Below are positions 36,243 through 48,000 of a stretch of 64,000 bases of DNA, piece by piece. The notes beneath the pieces are model-generated. The model was not told the origin of the DNA. It made no database searches and worked only from the letters and a program-made list of their open reading frames with translations. Position 1 is the stretch's first letter. The number at the start of each line of letters is the position of its first letter. Both the position numbers and the translations under genes were made by a program. The DNA is from Paraescarpia echinospica (taxonomy: Eukaryota; Annelida; Polychaeta; Sabellida; Siboglinidae). The stretch lies in assembly GCA_020002185.1 (NCBI GenBank), contig CM034543.1:5352531-5416530 (forward strand), read 5' to 3'.

Positions 36243-37010
36243 CATTAGCCTGGGGCCGCAAGGAGCTATGGCGGCTGTAGCTGAAAGCGAGAGTACGGAG
36301 CACAAACAACATACTAACCACTACACTACAGCACTTGGCGCAAGACACAGACCTGTGTTAAACACCACACAACGTTTTGTAAGAAGATATTGTACTAAAT
36401 GACTAATAATAGCTTACTACGTTTAAACCTAGGCTGTCTGTTCCTAATTTTATAATGTGTTCTTAATACTAGAATAAATATGTTGATGGGAAATATTGTG
36501 TCTGTTTCTCACGAAACTTCCCAATTGAATCAATACTTGATTCAGCGAATTCCTGCTAATAATTACCCCGCCCCGCAATTTAATGTTCCTGTTGGCGGAA
36601 GCTACATAGTTACCGGAAGCAGTCGGTTAATACATAATATTGCATAACCGTCTTCACCATGACCTGGAATAAACATTTCGTGGAACAAGAGAAGAGCAAT
36701 GGTCAAAACAACGCCACCGGTTGTGTCAATTAGCCCTTCCGTGACAGGAAACACCAATCGATACACTGGCAAGACACGCACGCCAAATCAAACAGAGTAG
36801 CATTCCAGATCTGGTGGTTCTAGTTGCTTCCAGCGCTCGGCAACGTTTTATTAACTAACTAGTCTGTATCATAGTGTTTACAATGTAATGGTCTTAAGAT
36901 GTTTCTCTCTGGTCTAACCTACCCATCAAGTAGCGAGAACTGACCTACTGCCTTGCCACAAGGTCCGTCAAGACATCAAAAGTGGATGCCGAACAGGAGA
37001 GACCTGAATC
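36243..37010. other. No recognisable feature
   Basis: Non-coding by eye. Confidence 0.35.
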
Positions 37011-37013
37011 CAG

Positions 37014-37170
37014 AGCTCATTCCATGTTCATCTATTCTCCACCTAACACATTTTAAATCAAAATGACACTAGCACGGTGAATATTTGATGTAGTACGTTT
37101 TTGGCTCAAAATTACCTTGGATGTGACCTTATCACGTGACCTCGACCTAGAATCAGCAAACTAACAACCC
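37014..37170 (+). repeat. Left arm of a 160-170 bp inverted repeat
   Basis: Runs from AGCTCATTCCATGTTCAT to GAATCAGCAAACTAACA. It is the reverse complement of 39152-39324, apart from scattered mismatches and one indel. Confidence 0.85.
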
Positions 37171-37654
37171 AAGAATTCGGACATTCGATCTGTCCTATCC
37201 CAAATATTCTTTCTTTTTCAATAGTTGGTCGCCAGGTTGTGAAAGAGACATACTTCCCGCTTCCATTCTGGCGTCCGTATTATCGCCGTCTTGCAGTGGC
37301 TCTCTTATTATTTTCTGAGCACATGCCCAATCCGTTTCTAATTAATTTTCTTGACTTCCACACTTGACTTCTCTTCCCTGGTTTTTGTCTTTGTTTTATA
37401 CCTGTACAACACTCCCCTAAACTAAGATCGTTTTGAGAAAGGAAATATGCAAACATAAATTTGATATTTGTTCTATATCTCTATTGACTCGCAGTTATTG
37501 ACATACATGTAAAGGACAGGTATGTAGGTATACCATTATAACTAAGAATAAACAATATCATCAAACGCCCATCTTCCTTTAGATTGGATAACTTGTGAAC
37601 GTGTGGCTACCTTTGGAGATTGTTGCGGTATCGGGGGAGGGGAGTATATATAAT

Positions 37655-37800
37655 GAGATATGTCGAGCGCAGAGGCTCAGTGGCCAGAGCATCGGACTCT
37701 AAAATCGAGAGAACCCGGCTCGAACCCTGTGCTGCTGTGTCGACCCTTGGGCAAGTTCGTTCACTCTACGCCCATAAATTGATACCGATTAAGAGCAAAC
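37655..37800 (+). mobile_element. tRNA-derived SINE head, family 2
   Basis: GCGCAGAGGCTCAGTGGCC (A-box region) and GGCTCGAACCC (B-box) are followed by TCGACCCTTGGGCAAGTTCG and TCACTCTACG. The same head is at 52.8 kb on the minus strand. Confidence 0.7.
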
Positions 37801-37849
37801 CACAACGCTCAAACATACAGCTCTGATTGAGCTAATTCATAAGGAAACT

Positions 37850-38890
37850 ATCGTTGCTGGTCAGAGATATTATTCTGGTGTTGATACAAAACAAAACAGC
37901 AACTTACAAAGTTCAGAGATATTGCTCTGGAAATGCAATTTAATAAATGAACACGTTGTACTGCAACAATCACTATTCAGCAGATGTAAAAATTGTAAAG
38001 TAGAGCAACTGTCACCGGACGAAAATATTGCTCCGAAATTGCTAAAGATACATCTACAGAAAAATGAAACTGTCATTGGTCGAATAAACTGCTCTCAAAA
38101 GGTAGACTACATTACAACATAGCAACTTGCACTGGTCGGGAAAACGCTCCGAAGTTGCGTAAATAATGTTTTTAAATAAAACAGCAACATCATTGATCGA
38201 TCGGAGATACTGCTCCGAAGTTGCTAATAAACGTATGTAACAACATTGCAACTAACACTGATCGGAGACATAACTCCGAAATAGCGTACAGGGATTAAGC
38301 ACTAGAACAAAAAAACCACTGATCGGATACAAAGCTCCGAAGTTGTTATTAAACTTATAATAATAACAAACAACTATCACAGGTCATGAAACTGCTCCCA
38401 CGTTGCGTGTACAAATTATAGATGTATATAATAAAATAGCAACGTCACCGATCGGAGTATCAGGTCTAAAGTCGCTATTATAATTATATAATAACATTGC
38501 AACTATCACTGGTCGGAGATACTGCTCCGAAGTTGCGTATACAAATTATAGAGGTATATAATAAAACAGCAGCATCATTATTCGGAGTAACAGGTCTGAA
38601 TTTGATATTATAATTATATAATAACATTGTTCGAAGATACTGCTCCGACGTTGCGTAAACAAATTATATTATAAAACAGCAACATCGATCACTGATAGGA
38701 GATACAGCTCCGAAGTTGCTATTACAATTATATAATAACAATGCAATTATCACTGTTCGGAGATATTGCTCCGACTTTGCGTAAACAAATTATACAATAA
38801 AACAGCAACATCACTGATCGGAGTAACAGCTGTTATAATATAACATTGCAACTATCACTGGTCGGAGATACTGCTACGAAGTTGCAATCA
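37850..38890 (+). repeat. Tandem array of about 18 palindromic units
   Basis: Units recur every 45-75 bp. The best unit (38499-38536) is a 38-bp palindrome: GCAAC, spacer, TCGGAG, ATACTG loop, CTCCGA, then GTTGC. Both the inner 6-bp and outer 5-bp stems are kept in most units. Spacers are AT-rich (AATTATATAATAA). No protein-coding frame runs through. Confidence 0.85.
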
Positions 38891-39151
38891 TTATTATTAC
38901 TCAGGAGACTTAATCATAACAATGTTCACATCGTTCTACAAGCACCATTTTTGGACAAGCACTAGCTATGGCCATGACACCTCACTTTTTCGCGGGAGCC
39001 ATGTTGGGTTCCTGCTGCGGCGGTCATATTTGACAAATCCAAGCTGGCTGCCATCCAGAGTAAGTCTGTGCAATAACTTGAGAACAAAAAGTAGTATAAT
39101 CATAAATGATCCCACTTGTTGGGGTTTTCGAGTATGAGAATCCATTTCCGG

Positions 39152-39324
39152 TGTTAGTTTGCTGATTCTAGGTCGAGGTCACGTGATATCGTCACATCCA
39201 AGGTCATTTATAAAAAAAGATAGATATTTTGAGCCAAAAACGTACTATATCAGATATTCACCGTTCTGGTGTCATTTTGATCTAAAATGTGTTAGGTAGA
39301 CAATATATGAACCTGGAATGAGCT
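39152..39324 (-). repeat. Right arm of the inverted repeat
   Basis: Contains GTTAGTTTGCTGATTCTAGG and GTCGAGGTCACGTGAT. It is the reverse complement of 37014-37170, with an insertion of about 18 bp including an A-run. Confidence 0.85.
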
Positions 39325-39738
39325 ATGGATACAGGTATCTTCAATCAAGGTCAAGGTTAAACTTGCCCTCAAGTGCATAAAACCCCATATATCTGTTGAT
39401 GATTTAATTGATCTTACTGCGTGAGCAAATGTTTATATATTTATTATAATGTTAGAACCAATATTGAAAGGAGAATGGCGAGGTCATATAATCAAGGTCA
39501 AGAACAACAATAATTTATTATAGAAACTTTTCATTATGCACAACTGGGAATGTAACCCACTCCAAAATGCATGAACGATACTATTATTTTAGAAATTGCT
39601 ATTACATGTCATTTGGATACACAAAATTAAAATTCAATGAATGTACCTAAAACAAGTACAGCGCTATTGTATTTATTCACCCTATTCGTATAACCAGACA
39701 ATCTTATCCATCATCTACCCATTCACCCATTAGCAGTA

Positions 39739-40012
39739 GTTCAATTGTTCACATCGTTGTCATCGTTGTTTAGGCAGCCACCCTCGCACTTGCACAGTGC
39801 TATGCAACGAAGACCTGCCTTGCAGCATTTGCAATTTCCGTTGCACACTTTCGTCCAGCCGCAGTTTAGGGGCAGGGCACAAGCTTTACTTGCGTCGGCG
39901 AGAGTGGCCGAGAAAGGGAGCCATTGCTTGCTGCGTTCATCTTGTTCCCATCCCCATTGATCAAAGACAGGGATGACTCACTTGTAAATAGGCTTGGGGG
40001 GCTAGATCATCA
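39739..40012 (-). pseudogene. Cysteine-rich C-terminal fragment of a transposon-associated ORF
   Basis: On the minus strand an open frame reads WGWEQDERSKQWLPFSATLA, then DASKACALPLNCGWTKVCNG, NCKCCKAGLRC and CKCEGGC, and ends TGA near 39739. Eleven cysteines in CxC and CxxC spacing resemble the CXC-like tails found at the C-terminus of mobile-element proteins in many invertebrates. The upstream part of the frame breaks down near 40012. It could instead be the last exon of a host gene. Confidence 0.5.
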
Positions 40013-40262
40013 AACTCATTAGCATCCCAGGCTAAGGAATGTCAATAACCGGGAGCATCCCAACTAAAACACTTTACAACCCATAGTACATATCATAGAA
40101 CGTAGACACACACAAAGCCTCACAAATATAAATACTGTTTTGACACTACAAAATGTACATAGGCGCGTTCTGTTTCCGGACACTTCGCGTTAATGAACCT
40201 TTGCGCCGGCGCCGGAAGAAATCACCTAGGTGCTAAGTATTTTCGCCAGAGAATGACGCAAA

Positions 40263-40414
40263 TGACGTCCAGTCCTCGAAAAACCAATTAACGACTTTAT
40301 CAACCAGTAGTTAATTAAGGGGCGTGGCTCTCTGTCGCTTGCGTGGTGTCTGCTACATAAGGCGGCCACTGGGCCTGCTGCAAGACATTGCCGTTCTCAT
40401 AGCGACCGACGTCA
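40263..40414 (+). promoter_or_regulatory. Putative promoter of the 40.4-kb secreted-peptide gene
   Basis: A TATA-like TACATAAGG lies at 40354-40362, about 90 bp before the ATG. Two CRE-like motifs flank it: TGACGTC at 40263-40269 and GACGTCA at 40408-40414; the latter would fall in the 5' UTR. Inferred from position and motifs only. Confidence 0.35.
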
Positions 40415-40448
40415 GAAGCTTCTGTACTTCGCAGCGACATTCCACACG

Positions 40449-42310
40449 ATGATGACAGCGTTCCAAATCGCCTTGTCGTGTTGCGCACTGGCCGTGGTGC
40501 ACGCAGGCGTCACGGGGACCAAGGAAAAGACGTTGACGTTTGGCTTCCAGGAATCCGCCGAAAACCTCTGCCTTTTTGCGTGCTTTAACTGCTTCGACGC
40601 CACGGTGAGTCCTGGATATAAACTACTTGTGTATCAGTGTATGAACTGTGTAGATCAGACATCAGAAAGTATTCGTTCTAACAGAGCACTATAAATTAAT
40701 GGAATAATTTAATTGCTGATAGTATAAAATATAATGCTAGCAGAATGAATATGCTTAAACATAAGACTGAAATATACAGTTAGTTTTGCTCTGGATGACA
40801 ATCTTGTTCAATCATGTTAAATCACACCAGCACTACTCCTATCTTATCCCATCGCCCCTCCTCGCGAGAGTCCTCTCTCCTGGGTTCTTCTCTCAAGCTG
40901 CTTCCATGTGTATCCAATTCTTCGTTTTTCCCGCCTGGAGGTCCTTCGCCAAGTATTCTTCGGACTGCCTCTAGAACTGGTCCTACTGTATGATTATTAT
41001 TCTATCAAACAAACGTGTTTAACTAAGCGTGGGTTGCATTCTTGCATAACACAGTACAACCCAACGTATTGTTATTGATATTCTAATCAATCCACTTCGT
41101 TTTTGAAGTGTTCGTTTTCTTCTTTTCTTTGATCCATTGTGGGGTGGGGTCCACACACAGTCTGTGCGTTCTGCCTTATTTACTATTTCTTTCTTTCTTA
41201 GGTTGTTGCAATGGTCTTTCACTGTCGGCTGTTCATATCTACCCTTTCGATATATATCTCGATATGCAGCATCGTTCCATCTAAATGTGGTCTTTTTCTT
41301 AACCATCTCCCACCCTCTTCAGTTTTGCTTCAATTTTCATCATGCCAGTCTCTTTTTCCAACTTCTCCGTCTTCGTCTATTCTCTCGAATCATATGAGTC
41401 GAGGATCAGAATCGAGGTCAGCCTCACCCACAACAGACAGGGAAACAAGAAGACGACAACAAAAACATTTTACACATTCATCGAACCTAATTTTTACTGC
41501 TCCGTGTAGCTTCTACTCCGGTCTCCCTGTCTTTCATACACATGCATAGGATTGTACCACGCAGGCTTCCATTTAGGTGTATCTTCAGTGTACTTTTGTA
41601 CCCCTTAGATGCTTATACTGAAGATATCTACAACGAACTAGTTATTATGTGTTGCTCGGAACTGTTCCATTTGTTGTTTTAAATTGCGAATCTCATTTTA
41701 TCATTCATTCTGGTTGTTATTATTTTGGCAAATACAACGAATCGCTCTCTCTCTCTCTCTCTCTCCCTCCCCCCCTCTCTCTCTCTTTCTTTCTCTCTCT
41801 CTCTAGCTCGCTCGCACGCACGCGTCCATGCACGCCTGACACACACAAACATCTCTCCCTCCCCCCTCTCTATCTGCTTCTCCCTCGGTATTATATTATT
41901 TGATTATCTGTGAACACATTACATCAGGCAGAACTCATACGCATGTAAATTGTTCAAATTACCGAAACATAACATTCCCTCACGTACGACCATTGGATGA
42001 CTATTTACGCCGTTTTAATACTTAAAGTACAACTATGTTCAGGTTTGTTCACCATAGGCTTAAACGAAGTTGAGAATCTACTGATAATATAAACAATGAT
42101 GGCTGCAGCAAAATCTTCATCTGGCCAGACGTTCCTTACTGTATTCTCAAGACAACTCAGATTTCATCACGGTTTTAGGATCCGGCGCTGATGGTTGAGT
42201 GTGCCAACACGGTGTGTCTGGACGCCCTCCCGCAACACAAGACCGTGCCCTACATCTGGATCAAGACCTGCGAAGAACTGAAGTATATCTGGCCGCAGAC
42301 TACGCAGTGA
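40449..42310 (+). CDS. Small secreted cysteine-rich peptide, two exons
   Basis: Exon 1 (40449-40604, 52 codons) ends at donor ACG|GTGAGT. Exon 2 (42179-42310, 43 codons plus TGA) follows acceptor ACGGTTTTAG|. Both junctions are phase 0, giving 95 residues. The N-terminus MMTAFQIALSCCALAVVHAG is a signal peptide with likely cleavage near residue 20. The mature part has six cysteines (41, 45, 48, 60, 65, 83), pattern C-x3-C-x2-C-x11-C-x4-C-x17-C, allowing three disulfides. There are no membrane segments or basic cleavage pairs. A TATA-like box and CRE-like sites lie upstream. The family is not recognised; a hormone, defence peptide or other secreted effector is possible, and no function can be assigned. 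The intron holds a CR1-related fragment and a CT microsatellite. Confidence 0.65.
40690..40825 (+). mobile_element. CR1-related LINE 3' fragment, second subfamily
   Basis: A decayed frame gives WNNLIADSIKYNASRMNMLK, homologous to the NEWNRLSADCVG end of CR1 ORF2. It is followed by CTGGATGACAATCTTGTT and a CATGTTAAATC unit matching the CR1 3' end. It is a different, more diverged subfamily. Confidence 0.75.
40840..41000 (-). mobile_element. Possible LINE C-terminal fragment
   Basis: On the minus strand VRRILGEGPPG followed, after a frameshift, by KRRIGYTWKQLERRTQERGL resembles the P-G-K-R-R-R-G-R-P...W tail of RTE-type or related LINEs. Weak. Confidence 0.3.
41744..41895 (+). repeat. CT-rich microsatellite
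   Basis: TCTCTCTC runs with CCCTCC and TTTC interruptions, inside the intron of the secreted-peptide gene. Confidence 0.95.
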
Positions 42311-43320
42311 TTGTCGAACGAGACAGAGGGCGAGAATGTCCAATGAACGACTGGTGGGTCGCGACCTTAAAGTTGACACCCACGTCGGAACAACTGAAAT
42401 GTTCAAGCGAGTCGAGCAGTGTATATCGATTTGCCGCTGTAAACAATGCATACAAATTATATACATTACATTTACCATCATGACAGTATTTCCTGCAGAG
42501 AGAATGGAAATCATACAGTAATTATCAATTGTATTACTAATTCGTTGATGTTAATAGTTACATTAATGGACGTGTGCCTTTAATAAGTTAATTGTATATG
42601 ATGTGTATTTGGAGTTCCTGTTCTGTGTATTAATGATACACAGTCATGACTGTATTTGTCTAATCTTTCAAAAAATATAAAATAGGCTTGAATGGTGGCT
42701 TAGTGCCTTCTATAGAAATATTAAATTTGAATCTCAAATATAGCCAATCTTGGAAATGTATGATATCGTGAACGTAGTTAAATGGTCTTTGGACGCCATT
42801 ATTAAACATGACTGTCTGTTTTGATATTAAAAACTAATTAACCTGTAAGTAAAACAAGTGGTTCTCGGCGTTGTTAAAAAAACGGTGTTTTCATCACACA
42901 TTCCTGTATATGTATGTAATAATTTGTTAAAGCTGTTGTCACACGATTCTAGCTAAAATGAAAATAGTGCTACACATACACAAATAGGCAGCCGATAGTT
43001 TCCAGAACTATTCTTATCTGCCGTTTAAACGCCGGGATACACTGGCACGTTTCGCCCGATCCGACCCGACAAGACCAAACCAGGCAACGGCGCATGTGTT
43101 TCTACGATTGTTGCGAGTTAGGTAAGACGACTCCGACAGACTGATGGGTGCAGCAATCGCAGAGAACACTTTCCGAACATGCGATTAACCATTAACTAGT
43201 AAAAACCGCTATCCTTCTGGGAATGTCAAACAAATAAAAGCTTTTAAAATACTATTCTTTGAGTACTGAATAACTAACGGTTTGGAGCATTAGTCACAGA
43301 AACATCAACATAAAGAAACG
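42311..43320. other. 3' flank of the secreted-peptide gene; nothing else recognised
   Basis: AT-rich non-coding DNA. No clear AATAAA was seen close to the stop codon. Confidence 0.35.
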
Positions 43321-43324
43321 CGCA

Positions 43325-43751
43325 ACACACACGCACGCATGCACGCACAAAAATAACAAAACACACACACAAACAAACAAACAAACACAAGCACACACTT
43401 TCGTGCATAAACACACACACAAACACCAAGTACACACGCACACTCTCTCTCACATACACACACACACATATATACATACATACATACATACATACATACA
43501 TACATACATACATACATACATACATACATACATACATACATACATACATACATACACACACATACATACATACATACAAACGTATGCACGCTCACACACA
43601 AGCACGAACACATTTCCGCACGCTCATGCACATCCACATACACATCTACGTTCATGTACATACACAAGCGTGTACAAACACACACACGCAGAGTTAAAAT
43701 ATGTGTTTAAACGTTCTGGTGACACCAGAGACAGGATATGGTGAGAGATAG

Positions 43752-43783
<32 letters not shown>

Positions 43784-43907
43784 GGAGAGAGATAGAGAGA
43801 GAGAGAGTGTGTGTGTGTGTATGTGTGTGTGTGTGTGTATGTGTACGTGTGTGTGTGCGTGTGTGCGTGTGTGCGAGAAGAGATAGAGAGAGGAGAGAGA
43901 GAGAGAG

Positions 43908-43942
<35 letters not shown>

Positions 43943-44146
43943 CGACATACAAACATACAAACAGACAGGGAGACAGATACGGAGACAGAGAGAGATGAAG
44001 AGATAGAAAGAGATAGAGAAAGAGAGAGAGAGAGAGAGAGAGGGAGAGAAAAAACACGCTTCACATATACAAATATTCACATGCGCGCACACGCACACAA
44101 ACATACCTCACCCACGCACACGCTCATACAAACTAACACACACACG

Positions 44147-44236
<90 letters not shown>

Positions 44237-44340
44237 CACACACGTACACACACACACAAACAAACAAACAAACAAGCGCACGCAGACACTTTGAGGAGAC
44301 ACGCGTACGTACGCACGCACACACGCACGCACGTACGCAC
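43325..44340. repeat. Microsatellite block: (CA)n, (CATA)n, (GATA)n, (GA)n, (GT)n, (GACA)n, (CA)n
   Basis: About 1 kb of successive simple repeats, including about 100 bp of ACAT at 43470-43555, GATA/GAGA at 43747-43807, GT at 43807-43875, GACAGACA at 43920-43945 and CA at 44140-44230. All long ORFs here are artefacts. Confidence 0.98.
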
Positions 44341-44486
44341 ATACCTAAAATCAAATTAAAATCGCCGAAGCTAGAAAAGGGCCATATATGGACTAGATTT
44401 AACAAGATTGCCATCCAGAAAATTACTCTGGATGGCAGGTGGACAAGGAAGCCTTTTGGCTTATCGAGAGTCCAATACTTTTTTAT

Positions 44487-47375
44487 CTACATGTATCCCG
44501 CCTTTTTAAGGTGTGTGTCGATTTTATTTTTAAACATATTCACGCTACTAGCACCAACACAATCAGGAGATAATCTGTTCCATTCATTTACAGTCCTTTG
44601 TGAGAATGAGAACTTTCTTATCCCTAATCTACACTGCTCCTTTACTAATGTAGCTTCATGTCCTCTGGTCCTTCTATTTTTCTTAACTGAGAAAAAAATG
44701 TTTCTATCAATATTTTCATAACCATTCAATATTTTAAACACTTCTATGTGATCTCCTCTCAATCTCCTGGTCTCTAATGTTGTTAAACCACATTCTTTTA
44801 GGCGTATTTCGTAACTAAGATCCCTCAGATTTGGTATCATTTTAGTCGCTCTCCTCTGTACTCTTTCTAGCATATCTATGTCCTTCTTGCGATATGGCCT
44901 CCATGCTTGTATACAATATTCTAAATGAGGCCTCACTATTGTTTTGTACAGCGGTACTAGTAATTCTTTTTTCTTATACGCTATATTTCGCCTAATTAAT
45001 CCAAGGATTTGATTTCCCTTTGACGCTGCAATTCCGCACTGCTCTGAAACCTTCATATCAGCACTAATGGTTAACCCCAAGTCCTTTTCTTTTACAGTAG
45101 TACTTAGAACAGTACCCCCATTTTATATTTTACCTCTTCATTCCCATGACCTGTGTGGAGGCATTTACATTTCCCAAAATTGAACAGCATTTGCCACTTT
45201 TCAGACCATTTGATCAACCTATCAAGATCATCTTGTAAATGCTGTCTGTCTCCATCACTTTTAATCCTTCTAAACACTTTTGTATCATCCATAAATTTTA
45301 ACACCTTGCTTGTTATATCATCGTCCAAATCGTTGATATATATTAAGAATAATATAGGTCCTAGTACTGATCCCTGTGGTACCCCACTCAATACCGATTT
45401 CCAGTTTGAAGCCTCCCATCAACTACTACACGTTGTCTTCTGTCATTCAGCCATTTTTCTATCCAGTTTATTATACCATTTCCTATGCCATGGGCCTTTA
45501 GCTTAAGGAGTAATCTTTGATGTAGTACTTTGTCGAAAGCTTTTTGAAAATCTAAATAGATGATATCTACTGGTGATCCCTCATCTACCCACCTAGTGAT
45601 GTCTTCCAAAAAACATAACATATTTGTTAAGCATGACCTCGCTTTTAAAAACCCATGTTGAGATGGGTTTATAAAGTTTTGTTTAACAAGAAAATCCACC
45701 ATGTGATCTTTAATTAATCTGTCTAATAATTTGCAAATCACTGATGTTAAACTCACTGGTCTATTGTTCTCTGACTTGTTTCTCGAACCTTTTTTAAATA
45801 ACGGTATAATGTTTGCCTCTTTCCATTTTAAAGGAACCACTCCCTCTTCTAATGACAAATTGAAAACTGTTGCAAGCGGTACGCTAATTTGTTCTACAAT
45901 TTCCAATAGTAGTTTGGGCGGAATCCCGTCCACTCCAGGTGATTTATTATCCTTCATAGCCCTTATTTTCTTAGCTACCATTTCCGGGGTTACAATTAAT
46001 TGTCCTAAATAGTCTGAATCTGCCCCTTGAACTTAGCCTCTGGTACTGGCAGTGAACTAATATCTTCCCTGGTAAACACTGAACTAAAATACTCATTCAG
46101 GTCTTCTGCCATTAAGAATCCCTCTGATATTGTATTTCCAGCACTATCTTCTAGAGGACCGACCTTATCCTGAACTTTCTGTTTGCTTCGAATATACGCA
46201 TAAAAACTCTTACTGTCATGTTTTATATTACTAGCTAATTTTTTTTCATAGCTTCTCTTTGAATTTCTAATTTCAGCTGTGGCTTGATTAAGTGCTTCTT
46301 TATAAATGTTGTAGTCTTCATCATTTCCAGTACATCTATATGACTTCCACATCATTTGTTTATACTTAATTTTTCTAATGGCTTCTTTCGATAAGTGTTT
46401 CTTTTTAGACCGTTTCCCTTGTTTTTTGAAAGGTACCAATTTATCGACTATGCACTTAATTTCACTATTTAAGATATTCCAGCATTCGGTTGCTGTCTTA
46501 TTCTTCAGTGTGTTATTCCAGTCTATCTTTGCTAAATATTTCCTCATGTCCTTATACCTTCCTTTGTGGAAATTTCTCCTATACTGCTTTTACTATTCCT
46601 TTCTGATTTTACTTTGATGGTAAAATGTATCTGGTTGTGATCACTACTCCCCAGTGGCTCACATATCTTGACATTGTCAACTAATTCTTTCTGTGAGGAC
46701 AAAACTAAGTCTAACACATTCTCTCCCCTGGTTGGTTTTAGCACATGTTGAGAAAGGAAACTATCTTGTACTAAAACTAAAAACTTGTGGTCCTCACTCC
46801 CCATACTCTGTAGAGATTTCCATTGTATATGCCCATGGTTAAAGTCCCCATAATAATACAGTTCCGTTTGCTTACTTCCCTTATAGCGTTTTGTATTTTT
46901 TCATTCTCTTCTATGCTTATGTTTGGACTTCGATAAACTAACCCAACTGTTAACGTAGAGTTTCCTGTAACTATGTTACACCAAACAGCTTCTTCGCAAT
47001 CTGCTTCTCTTTCTAATTTTATTTCATAAGCCTGGATAGATTTTTTAATATATAAAATAACTCCACCTCCCTTTCTTCCTATTCTATCTTTCCTAAACAT
47101 TACATATCCTGTTAGTCCCAATTCGGCATCTGATATATCAGTGGTGGCCCACGATTCAGTTATACCTATTATGTGAGGGTCAATATCTTCTACCATAATG
47201 TTTAGTTCACTTCTTTTGTTTACTATGCTCCTTGCATTTAAACAAATGCATTTATATCCTGATTCAGAACAGTTTTCAAGGCTGTTCTTTGCCGATTTAT
47301 TTCTGCTGTCTTTATCTATGCCTCCAGTTTCAGGCTTCTCTGTGAATCCCCCCTGCGAATCTAGTTTAAATAGAT
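44487..47375 (-). pseudogene. CR1 ORF2 of copy D, frameshifted
   Basis: Segments run 47196-46777, 46804-46544, 46547-46005, 45981-45388, 45391-45104 and 45080-44487, in order from endonuclease to C-terminus. RT motifs DFQKAFDKV, SGVPQGSVLGP and KFMDDTKVF are seen; the last has the Ala of FADD changed to Met. The C-terminal LKECGLTTLETRR is in frame. Frameshifts at each boundary make it non-functional. Confidence 0.93.
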
Positions 47376-47982
47376 GCAGCCTGTCCCCCTGTCAACAGAT
47401 TGCAGCAAGTTCTCTGAGAAAACTGCTGCCCCCTTTCCACTTAGATGTAGGCCATCTCTCGTGTACATATCTTCCCTCCCAACAAAGTATCCCCATAAAT
47501 CTACGAATCCCACCCCCTCTTCTTTACACATCTGCTCAACTAGTGCGTTGATCGCCATCCTCTTGCAGTTTCTATGTCGGCCCCCTTCCTCCCATTACTG
47601 GCAAAATTCCTGAGAGGATAATCTGTTCTACTCTTGTCTTCTTTAACTTCTTCACTAACTGTCTGTACTTCTGAACTATCCCAGTTGTTCCCTCCCTCTC
47701 TGCGTTATTTGTCCCTACATGTACTAGTATAGACCCTCCCTTGCCATGCCCCATTACCTTCTCTACCCTTTCAGTTACATGTTCTATCCTAGCCCCCGGT
47801 AGACAAACAACGACGTCCTCCCCCTCGCTTAGAGTCTTATCTGTCTTTCTCATAATCGAATCGCCCATAAGCACCCTCTCTTTCCTCATTGCCCCCTCAA
47901 TCACTGCCTCAGTGTAGCTCTTTCTACGGTTTGCATCTGTCTGGTTGTAATCTTGTTCCCCTGTCTTCTGCTCTCCCGTCAC
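47361..47982 (-). pseudogene. CR1 ORF1 of copy D, SGNH part
   Basis: Frames 47982-47572 and 47558-47361 carry GDSIMRKTDKTL, LVHVGTNN and DGLHLSGKG, the esterase blocks. A small indel near 47575 splits the ORF. The N-terminal part is lost in the gap. Confidence 0.92.
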
Positions 47983-48000
47983 GATCTCGTCCGTTCCATT

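Larger units (their letters stand above)
44395..48000 (-). mobile_element. CR1-like LINE, long copy running into the gap (copy D)
   Basis: The minus-strand copy holds the 3' repeat (one TTAACAAGATT), hairpin, all of ORF2 and the SGNH half of ORF1, then is cut by the assembly gap. It is more diverged from copies B, C and E than they are from one another, and it lacks their AAAAAAT frameshift. Confidence 0.95.

Noticed and set aside
37655..37800. A functional tRNA gene
   Set aside because: The A- and B-box-like motifs are there, but no complete cloverleaf with paired acceptor ends can be drawn; the downstream part matches the SINE body at 52.8 kb.
43274..44414. Several 60-180 codon ORFs rich in Val/Cys/Tyr, Ser/Leu or His/Thr
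   Set aside because: They are translations of CATA, GA, GT and CA microsatellites.
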